Shown here: one piece after another, positions 7,279 to 12,294 of the stretch
Numbering within the stretch: the first letter of the stretch is position 1
Layout of the letters: each line of letters opens with the position of its first letter
Source: JBBQKP01 sp038326995
GTDB lineage: Bacteria > Planctomycetota > Phycisphaerae > Tepidisphaerales > Tepidisphaeraceae
Assembly (NCBI GenBank): GCA_038326995.1
Contig: JBBQKP010000096.1
Coordinates: 1 to 12,294, forward strand
DNA: 12,294 nucleotides
Reading direction: 5' to 3'
The notes under the pieces: generated by a model
What the model was told of the DNA's origin: nothing
Database searches by the model: none
The model's input: only the letters and a program-made list of their open reading frames with translations
Translations under genes and position numbers: made by a program

Positions 7279-7347
7279 CTCCTGACATTACAGGACCAAA
7301 TTCAAAAGGCATCATTCCAGGCGTTGGGCGCGTGAGTCGCATCGCCC

Positions 7348-8298
7348 CTACACCCCCAGCAAACCGCTTTTCGCGTACGCATCGATTCCGTTCGCCAAAT
7401 CGAATTGCGGAATGTACGAGAGCTTTTCTCTCGCCAGCGTCATGTCGCACTCCGTCCAGTCTTGTGTGAAGCCATACGGATTGTCGAAGTAGTTGGGCGC
7501 AAGGTCGGTCTGGAGGACGCGATTCAACTCCTGCACGACATCATTGAATGACCAGCTCCGGCCCGCACCCGCGTTCACCACGCACGACTCGCGCGCGGTC
7601 ATCGCCGCCAAATTCGCCGAGACTACATCGTCAATATAAACAAAGTCCCGTCGCTGTTCCCCGGCTTTAAAGATACGAGGCTTTTTGCCCTGCCTCATCT
7701 GCCCGGCCAACTGGTTAATCATGCTCGACAGCTTCCCTTTATGCGCTTCGCCGGGCCCGTAGACGTTGCTGTACCGCAGGCCCACCACCGGGTGCCGCAA
7801 CTTGTCCGCATATCGCCTGGCCAGTCGCTCATTCTGCACCTTACTGAACGCATAAACGTTGAGCGGATTGACCTTCTGCGTTTCGATCATGGGCGGCGTA
7901 TTTTTCCCGTAGACCGAACAGCTACTCGCCCAAATCACGCGTGCACCCGTATCAACCGCCAGATCAAGGAGCTGGCGAAACTGCTCGACATTGTTTCGCA
8001 GGAACGTTTGAAAATCATCACCCGCGCTGGCCGACCCGTCTGAAGCGATCACGCCGGTGATCGCCGCCTGATGGAAGATGACGTCGAACGCCCCATCGCG
8101 TGTGGCGCGCTCGCGAATGCTGGCGATGTCCAGACCGTTAGCGAGCGTCAGCACGTCGCCCTCGAAGTCGGACAACGTGTTCCAGTGGGCTGACAAAAAC
8201 GTGTCCGCCGCCGTCACATCGTGCCCGTTCCTCGCAAGGGTTTTGCACAGGTTCGAACCAACGAATCCAGCACCGCCGGTGACAAGGCATCGCATCAT
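7348..8298 (-). CDS. hldD: NAD-dependent epimerase, HldD/RfaD-like (ADP-heptose 6-epimerase type)
   Basis: Extended short-chain dehydrogenase of 316 residues that epimerises a nucleotide sugar. The HldD branch converts ADP-D-glycero-D-manno-heptose to the L-glycero form for LPS inner core. Seen: Rossmann motif GGAGFVG (8-14), ASSCSVYG (124-131) with catalytic Tyr149 and Lys153 in YAFSK, and GPGEAHKGKLSSMI (181-194). RDFVYIDDVV (217-226) and a C-terminal FTQDWTECDMT block are also present. The GExHKG motif and RDFVYxxDV are characteristic of HldD, which is why I prefer it over GalE or RfbB relatives. No other LPS or heptose gene is in view, so the substrate is inferred only. Start: two ATG codons in a row at 8298 and 8295, with no Shine-Dalgarno sequence. 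It converges on the protease gene across a shared terminator. Confidence 0.8.
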   Translation of the reverse strand: MMRCLVTGGAGFVGSNLCKTLARNGHDVTAADTFLSAHWNTLSDFEGDVLTLANGLDIASIRERATRDGAFDVIFHQAAITGVIASDGSASAGDDFQTFLRNNVEQFRQLLDLAVDTGARVIWASSCSVYGKNTPPMIETQKVNPLNVYAFSKVQNERLARRYADKLRHPVVGLRYSNVYGPGEAHKGKLSSMINQLAGQMRQGKKPRIFKAGEQRRDFVYIDDVVSANLAAMTARESCVVNAGAGRSWSFNDVVQELNRVLQTDLAPNYFDNPYGFTQDWTECDMTLAREKLSYIPQFDLANGIDAYAKSGLLGV

Positions 8299-9048
8299 GG
8301 TCTATACGATACTTGCCAATGCAAGCGGAGTCATCAATCGAGCCGCGACGAAGGGATTTGGGTTTAGGGCGGTTCGTACGCGGGTCACTTTAAACGGGCC
8401 ACTCACCCCCCCCTTGCGACCGACGTATTTTTATGCCGAGATCGCTCGGCCTGCCGTTGCTCCGAACCGGACGTGCGTGTTTCCAACGTGTCGCGATGCG
8501 AGTGATTGAAGTTTTCAAACCAGCCTCACCGGCCGTGTCGACGGGGCGAGTCGTTCAATATCTGCTGCTCTTCACCATGACACGCGGCTACATATTTGCA
8601 GCCGATCACGGGGCCAAAATCCGCGCGTTCGAAGAGGACTGGCATTTCTCAGTGGTGTCGCGCTTTTGTTAGCGTTCAGCGCCATCAAGCCCGCGGTTGT
8701 GCGGGATTGAACACGAGTCTGCATGTTGAAGCGGAGCGTGCTCGAGTCGCCAGATCAACAAGACGAGCACTGTCGAGCCTCAAGTGTCACCAACAAACGT
8801 CTGTGGCAATCGGTAAATTATGAAGTGACGTCCATAGGAAACGGATGGTGGTGATTAAGTCGTAATACCGCAGCATAGTGCATTGCGATCAATCTTGAGT
8901 GTTGCAGGTCGGCATTCGGCCCTGTGGTTTTGGAGACCATCTTCGGCGCGCTTCAGCGGCACACCTTTGAGCGCTGTGCAAAGTTGTGTCACGCGGAAAA
9001 CGAAAATTCGCTGCATCTAATCGAAGTATCGCGTGAGATTCAGAGCTC
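8299..9048. other. Gene-free stretch of about 750 bp between epimerase and PEP-CTERM genes
   Basis: I see no recognisable gene. Open frames such as 8433-8672 (plus) and 8889-9086 (minus) have no family resemblance, no ribosome binding site and no domain-like pattern. Structures seen: a run of eight C at 8406-8413; a perfect hairpin GCCGAG-ATCG-CTCGGC at 8435-8450 without a T tract on either strand; and a hairpin CCCGC/GCGGG at 8690-8705 followed by ATTGAAC. The part nearest 8298 should carry the epimerase promoter, where TATCGT and TATAGA lie just before the start codons. It could hide a decayed gene or an unrecognised small RNA. Confidence 0.4.
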
Positions 9049-9095
9049 TTAAAAAGCCGAACTCGGCGGCAACCGTGAGGTTCCACCGAGTTCGG
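9049..9095 (-). terminator. Intrinsic terminator of the PEP-CTERM gene
   Basis: CCGAACTCGG (9057-9066) and CCGAGTTCGG (9086-9095) form a perfect 10-bp stem, with an inner AACC/GGTT pairing around a GTGA loop. Read on the minus strand the stem is followed by CTTTTTAAG. It lies 42 bases beyond the stop codon at 9137. Confidence 0.85.
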
Positions 9096-9136
9096 TATTG
9101 ATACGAACCGTTAATAAGAACCGCTGATCCGACGGT

Positions 9137-9943
9137 TCAGGCTCGTCGACGTCGAAGCAAACCAAATGCGCCGGCTGAAATCAGACCCAGAGACACGGGC
9201 TCGGGTACGATCTCAAAGCTAATGCGAATGATGCTCGAATCGGCTGACAGCAGATTGCTGTTGAAGTTATAACCCCCAGCGGTGGCCAAACCGTTGAACG
9301 CACTCAGGCCGGCGAAATCGAACCGAACGGGGAGATTTTCATTGACCCGCAGATCGTTGTTTCCAACCACCAGAAACGCAGCGTTTAAGGGGTTCTGAGT
9401 TTCGGAACCAGCGTCCCAGATGGAGCGCGCCTGCTCTGTGAATGAGGTAACGACCAAATTTCCTGCGGCATCGAAGATCGGCTGCTCGAACGGGCTGTCG
9501 TTGCCAATGAAATGGTCATTGCTCGGGACGACCATCGAAGCATACTGGAAGAACCTGTTTGCAGTATTGACGGTGAAGACGGCAGAGTTGGACTGGCCCG
9601 GAAGGATCGGCGGCCCGCCGGGACCGAAAACAGTCCCAGTGTTCGAATTCGGCTCTGCGGCGGTGAACGCAGGAAACCAAGTCGTGCCATTGCCACCCTC
9701 TGCGATGGTCACGATGGGGGCGTCTGCGATGCCCGGGTTACCAAGCAGGAATCCTGGCGAACCTTCGTTGAAGGCGTCGAACGTTCCATTACTCAGGCCG
9801 AATCGGAAGGGCGCGAACGAAATGCTGTTCGCAGGTGCCAGATTCTCAACCGTTACTCGGAGCTGAACGATTTGACCTGACGCCATTGTCGTGGATGTCG
9901 CAACGACACCAGATAAAATAAGTGTTTTGAGTGCTGAACGCAT
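9137..9943 (-). CDS. Spondin-domain PEP-CTERM surface protein
   Basis: Exported protein of 268 residues. A signal peptide (MRSALKTLILSGVVATSTTMASG) is followed by a spondin_N-like domain from about 25 to 170. That domain shows VTVENLAPANSISFAPFRFG near its start, a PGQSNSAVFTV strand and the typical ASMVVPSNDHFIGN block. The C-terminus has VPEP (246-249), a hydrophobic segment and RRRRA, the PEP-CTERM sorting signal recognised by an exosortase, usually in organisms that make exopolysaccharide. No exosortase gene is in view. I start at ATG 9943 because AAAGGAGA lies about 5 bases upstream and a signal peptide begins there; the longer in-frame start at 10012 would bury the signal peptide. It is divergent from the sigma factor gene and has its own terminator. 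Role unknown; spondin domains are usually linked to adhesion. Confidence 0.85.
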   Translation of the reverse strand: MRSALKTLILSGVVATSTTMASGQIVQLRVTVENLAPANSISFAPFRFGLSNGTFDAFNEGSPGFLLGNPGIADAPIVTIAEGGNGTTWFPAFTAAEPNSNTGTVFGPGGPPILPGQSNSAVFTVNTANRFFQYASMVVPSNDHFIGNDSPFEQPIFDAAGNLVVTSFTEQARSIWDAGSETQNPLNAAFLVVGNNDLRVNENLPVRFDFAGLSAFNGLATAGGYNFNSNLLSADSSIIRISFEIVPEPVSLGLISAGAFGLLRRRRA

Positions 9944-9948
9944 GAATC

Positions 9949-9956
9949 TCTCCTTT
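9949..9956 (-). promoter_or_regulatory. Strong Shine-Dalgarno sequence of the PEP-CTERM gene
   Basis: On the minus strand AAAGGAGA lies about 5 bases before the ATG at 9943. It decides the start of this gene against the upstream in-frame start at 10012. Confidence 0.8.
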
Positions 9957-9966
9957 GAATTTTGTC

Positions 9967-9999
9967 TGTGCACAAGGCGTCTTCTCCACGTCAGAGAAG
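9967..9999. promoter_or_regulatory. Two palindromes upstream of the PEP-CTERM gene, possible operators
   Basis: TGTGCACA (9967-9974) is a perfect 8-bp palindrome. CTTCTC-CACGTCA-GAGAAG (9981-9999) is a perfect 6-bp inverted repeat with a 7-base spacer. Both lie in the leader or promoter region between the PEP-CTERM gene and the divergent sigma factor gene. They could be regulator binding sites or a leader hairpin; no known regulator is matched. Confidence 0.35.
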
Positions 10000-10090
10000 T
10001 TCGCCCATGCACACCCGAACTATGTCCGCGCGATCGATATTATTCGTGACGTTAAAAAATAAAGTGCTTAAAAAAGGACGTCTCAAGTCA

Positions 10091-10118
10091 TTGTCGATTC
10101 GACCGGGCAGCCTACACT
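10091..10118 (+). promoter_or_regulatory. Promoter-like pair directly ahead of the sigma factor gene
   Basis: TTGTCG (10091-10096) and TACACT (10113-10118) are 16 bp apart. Initiation six or seven bases after the -10 box would fall on the ATG at 10125, again giving a leaderless message. No Shine-Dalgarno sequence precedes that ATG. Confidence 0.4.
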
Positions 10119-10124
10119 TTCGCC

Positions 10125-10712
10125 ATGCCTCCCGAACTGCCGCGAAAGTTGCACGACAGTGTTCTCTTCCGGGAAGCGGCGCTTTCGCATCTTGATTCGC
10201 TACATCGTTTTGCAATTCATCTATCGCGTAACACAGAGCTGGCGAGTGAGCTCGTGCAGGAGACCTACCTCCAGGCGCTTCGCTCAGAGCACACATTTGA
10301 TCGAAGCTTGAAGCACATCCGACCCTGGCTTTTTAAAATCTTGAACAACGCCTATCGCCAGCATTTTCGCCGTCAGTCGCGTGGTGGACCCACTCAGACA
10401 TTAACTGATGCTCACGAGGATGCCGCCGCGGCGAATGCGGCATTGCTCCCAGTCAATTCTCGACTGGAAGATTTGAACTGGGATCAAATTGATGAGGAGC
10501 TTAAACACGCGATCGACGCGCTCCCTGATACATTGCGTACAGTATTCTTACTCTTTGCTGTGGAAGACCTTAAGTATAGAGAAATTGCCGATGTTGAAGG
10601 CATCCCCGCCGGCACGGTAATGAGCCGTATCTCACGAGCAAGACAGTTGCTCATGCAGACTTTGGCATTAAATTCTTCGGGCTCCCGAAGTAAATCGATC
10701 CGCAGTGCATAA
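10125..10712 (+). CDS. ECF-type RNA polymerase sigma factor
   Basis: The 195-residue product directs RNA polymerase to a specific promoter set. Region 2 lies at about 18-85: LDSLHRFAIHLSRNTELASELVQETYLQAL, then HIRPWLFKILNNAYRQHFRR, the helix that melts and contacts the -10 box. Region 4 lies at about 122-178: ALPDTLRTVFLLFAVEDLKYREIADVEG, then the recognition helix PAGTVMSRISRARQLL. Region 3 is absent, as in all ECF factors. The linker between regions 2 and 4 is somewhat long (about 90-120). The gene 34 bp downstream encodes a membrane-anchored protein with an anti-sigma-like N-terminus, so the pair probably forms an operon. Targets are unknown; the divergent PEP-CTERM gene is a natural candidate. 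Confidence 0.9.
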   Translation: MPPELPRKLHDSVLFREAALSHLDSLHRFAIHLSRNTELASELVQETYLQALRSEHTFDRSLKHIRPWLFKILNNAYRQHFRRQSRGGPTQTLTDAHEDAAAANAALLPVNSRLEDLNWDQIDEELKHAIDALPDTLRTVFLLFAVEDLKYREIADVEGIPAGTVMSRISRARQLLMQTLALNSSGSRSKSIRSA

Positions 10713-10746
10713 TTAAGCTGTTGGAAGATCGAAAATCGCAGGAAAT

Positions 10747-11661
10747 ATGAGCAACCGACCCAGTCAATCAGAACTCATCGCTTACATCGACGGCGCGCTC
10801 GCGCCCGAGAAACGCGCGGCCGTTGAAAAAGAGATCGCCGCCAACCGCCAGCTTCGCCATCAGTTGCGGCAATTGATCAAGTTACGTTCGACCGCCCGCA
10901 AAGCAGTACGCGACAGTACAGACCCGGTCCCTGATGCGCTTCGAGCACGAATCGAGGCGATGCTGCAAGTCGAGGTGCAGAAGCCGGTGGCTAAACCGCG
11001 AACACAGGTTGTATCCAAGCCCGTCAAGAGGAACTCGCCTTGGATATACCCCATATGGAGACCCGCGCTCGTAGCCGGGTTAGCAGCCTGTATCGCGATC
11101 GGCGTGTGGGTCGGTCTGCCTTCGCTTAACGACCCACTCAACCCCTCGGCCGTAACTTTGCCACGCACGATCGCTCGCACCATCGTTCAAGACGCTTCCC
11201 GCGCCGGGCTTCCCGCAGAGCTTGTCTCGGTGGTTCAGGCCCGTCATCTCAAGTGCGTCATGATGGGCAACAATTTCGAGGACCCCAAGTTCTCCCACAT
11301 CCTCGCTGACGTCGGGCCTGCCGTGCGCCAATATCTCGGCGACTCCGTCGCGATTCCCGACCTCTCTTCCATCAACCTTGATTTCGCAGGCGTGGGCCCG
11401 TGTCAAGTCGATGGCGGCAAAACACTCCACTGGCTCTTCCGCAACCCCAGCGACCCCAAGATCCACGTCAGTGTTTTCGTCCAGCCCTTCTCCGGGCAGG
11501 TCGCTTTCGACCAAAACTCCGCCTTCGTCATCGCCGGCCCGAATGCCCAATTCCCCATGCTCGTCTGGCGCGATGACAAGTTCGTCTACTACCTCATCGG
11601 CGATGACTTCGGAGCCACTTCACAAACCGCGACCAAACTCGGCGTCGGTTTCGGCATTTGA
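10747..11661 (+). CDS. Membrane-anchored anti-sigma-factor-like protein
   Basis: The 304-residue product probably holds the upstream sigma factor at the membrane. The N-terminal 55 residues (SELIAYIDGALAPEKRAAVE, then QLRHQLRQLIKLRS) look like an anti-sigma domain. However, the HxxxCxxC zinc-binding motif of the ZAS class is absent. A Lys/Pro-rich linker (about 76-96) is followed by one membrane helix (about 105-125). A roughly 180-residue domain outside the membrane follows. It has HLKC (His167, Cys170), a second cysteine in GVGPCQVDGG (Cys219), and late strands FPMLVWRDDKFVYYLIGDD. The His and two Cys could form a metal or redox sensing site; this is inference. AGGA lies only three bases before ATG 10747, so initiation may depend on coupling with the sigma gene. 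The 3' end overlaps the convergent argH end by 42 bp. Confidence 0.75.
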   Translation: MSNRPSQSELIAYIDGALAPEKRAAVEKEIAANRQLRHQLRQLIKLRSTARKAVRDSTDPVPDALRARIEAMLQVEVQKPVAKPRTQVVSKPVKRNSPWIYPIWRPALVAGLAACIAIGVWVGLPSLNDPLNPSAVTLPRTIARTIVQDASRAGLPAELVSVVQARHLKCVMMGNNFEDPKFSHILADVGPAVRQYLGDSVAIPDLSSINLDFAGVGPCQVDGGKTLHWLFRNPSDPKIHVSVFVQPFSGQVAFDQNSAFVIAGPNAQFPMLVWRDDKFVYYLIGDDFGATSQTATKLGVGFGI

Positions 11662-12219
11662 CGGGCAATCAGTTTCGCAAGCGTCATTTATCAACGCGAT
11701 CAAACGCCCAACCGTTTTTTTCCACACCTTGAGCTGCTCCTCGAACGGCTTGACCCCCGCCGCGCGGGCGCTTTGGTATCGCTTGACGACGTTGTGGGCA
11801 CCGAGGCAGGTATACACGTCATCGGTCACTTGGAGGGCGTCACTCCGTGACGCCGCGGGCGCGGAACCGGCGGCAGGGGATTGCCGCCCTCCAGTTGATG
11901 CGATTGACGCGGCAATCACTTCGTTAAACGCGTCTACGCTCACCTGCGTGAGCGAATGCTTGCCTTCTTTCTCGCACCGCGCGACGAGCGTGCCGACGAT
12001 GTGGTGGGCCGTGCGGAAGGGGATGCCCCCACCTCTTCCTCCGTTGGTGACTAAATATTCCGCAAGACTCATCGCATCCAGAAACCCGCGGTCCAGCGTC
12101 GGCTCGATCCGTTCCTTGTCGTAGCTCGCGCTGTTCACGATGGAAGCCGCCATCGTCAAACACGACGAGACTGTGTCGTACGCGCGGAAGACGATGCGTT
12201 TGTCGAACTGGACAGGCCC
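11620..12219 (-). CDS. argH: Argininosuccinate lyase, C-terminal part only (5' end disrupted)
   Basis: ArgH splits argininosuccinate into arginine and fumarate, the last step of arginine synthesis. The visible frame (199 codons) matches the C-terminal half: QFDKRIVFRAYDTVSSC, MAASIVNSASYDKERIEPTL, DRGFLDAMSLAEYLV, GIPFRTAHHIVGTLV, then DDVYTCLGAHNVVKRYQS and KPFEEQLKVWKK. A TGA at 12220-12222 closes the frame just where the family would read GLPLTYNRDL before QFDKR. The catalytic loop (GSSxMPQKxNP) is also not found upstream in any clean frame. So the gene is truncated, rearranged or misassembled here. Two insertions are odd: GGRGGG before IPFRTAH, and about 21 residues (roughly STGGRQSPAAGSAPAASRSD) encoded by a palindromic repeat. 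An internal ATG at 12159 is the only ATG near the 5' end but lies inside conserved sequence. Confidence 0.8.
   Translation of the reverse strand, partial: GPVQFDKRIVFRAYDTVSSCLTMAASIVNSASYDKERIEPTLDRGFLDAMSLAEYLVTNGGRGGGIPFRTAHHIVGTLVARCEKEGKHSLTQVSVDAFNEVIAASIASTGGRQSPAAGSAPAASRSDALQVTDDVYTCLGAHNVVKRYQSARAAGVKPFEEQLKVWKKTVGRLIALINDACETDCPSNAETDAEFGRGL
11831..11893. repeat. 63-bp structured palindromic element inside argH
   Basis: Terminal inverted repeats TGGAGGGC (11831-11838) and GCCCTCCA (11886-11893) bound the element. Inside are a perfect hairpin GGCGTCAC-TCC-GTGACGCC (11836-11854) and a second hairpin GGCGGCA-GGGGAT-TGCCGCC (11869-11888), with a small CCGC/GCGG stem between. The length is 63 bp, exactly 21 codons, so the ArgH frame is kept. 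The encoded residues fall where the ArgH family has no counterpart, between FNEVIAAS and VTDDVY. Repeats of this look (GGAGGGCG...CGCCCTCC) are, to my recollection, common in planctomycete and verrucomicrobial genomes. No second copy is in this window. Confidence 0.75.
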
Positions 12220-12232
12220 TCAACAACACGAC

Positions 12233-12294
12233 ATGATTCCCGCCATGTTTGCCGCCGCCGGGGTATTTTTTCTCGCGCTCGGGCTGCTCGCAGC
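12233..12294 (+). CDS. Possible start of a plus-strand membrane or exported protein (partial)
   Basis: From ATG 12233 the frame reads MIPAMFAAAGVFFLALGLLA to the window edge, a strongly hydrophobic start like a signal peptide or first membrane helix. A second ATG is at 12245. It lies directly beyond the point where argH homology ends on the opposite strand, so it may belong to the sequence joined to argH at the breakpoint. No Shine-Dalgarno sequence is visible. The reading is too short to identify, and the hydrophobic frame may be chance. Confidence 0.25.
   Translation, partial: MIPAMFAAAGVFFLALGLLA

Noticed and set aside
8406..8413. Phase-variable C8 tract
   Set aside because: It is not inside a gene, and its distance of over 100 bases from the epimerase start makes a switching role speculative.
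8433..8672. 79-codon plus-strand open frame in the gap
   Set aside because: No ribosome binding site, no recognisable family and no compositional support; its start overlaps a hairpin.
8690..8711. CRISPR-repeat-like sequence: CCCGC hairpin followed by GCGGGATTGAAC
   Set aside because: It resembles the end of a CRISPR repeat but occurs only once, with no spaced copies and no cas genes in the window.
12210..12294. argH catalytic loop decayed by several small indels
   Set aside because: A loose match to the GSSxMPQKxNP region can be forced with gaps, but it would need about 45 missing bases and several frameshifts; a single junction is simpler. I could not exclude it.

Overview
The window looks like a stretch of a planctomycete chromosome, most likely class Phycisphaerae. 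This rests on several features: an LEPRxLL-like N-terminal motif on a large secreted multidomain protein, a golvesin/xly-like C-terminal module, a PEP-CTERM protein, a single-chain (alpha2-type) glycyl-tRNA synthetase and a moderately GC-rich coding style. Most genes also lack a clear Shine-Dalgarno sequence. The lineage is an inference from gene style, not from a marker phylogeny.

Layout. Positions 1-265 hold the tail of an unseen plus-strand unit with an intrinsic terminator, then the rpsT leader. rpsT (ribosomal protein S20) and glyQS (glycyl-tRNA synthetase) follow; a 7-bp periodic repeat between them carries a promoter-like sequence. Next comes a two-gene cassette (2451-3047) that looks like a BrnT/BrnA-type toxin-antitoxin module. 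It converges on a minus-strand PAS-containing sensor histidine kinase (3064-4431). A divergent 158-bp region separates the kinase from an 876-residue secreted leishmanolysin-like metalloprotease (4590-7220). A bidirectional terminator separates that gene from a minus-strand HldD-like NAD-dependent sugar epimerase (7348-8298). About 750 bp without a recognisable gene follow.

The last third holds a small regulatory and surface locus. A minus-strand spondin-domain PEP-CTERM protein (9137-9943) is divergent from an ECF sigma factor (10125-10712), which is followed by a membrane-anchored anti-sigma-like protein (10747-11661). The arrangement suggests the sigma factor may control the PEP-CTERM gene, but this is not shown. 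The window ends in the C-terminal part of argH on the minus strand (11620-12219). That gene carries an in-frame 63-bp palindromic repeat element, and its frame is closed by a stop where homology to ArgH ends.

Most interesting points: (1) the 63-bp structured palindromic element encoding exactly 21 extra residues inside ArgH; (2) the abrupt 5' truncation or junction of argH; (3) promoter-like sequences placed so that the toxin and sigma-factor transcripts would be leaderless; (4) the anti-sigma-like protein with no zinc-binding motif but an extracytoplasmic HxxC plus Cys pattern; (5) a metalloprotease domain that appears inserted into an SdrD_B-like domain. All functional calls come from reading motifs by eye; no database search was run.
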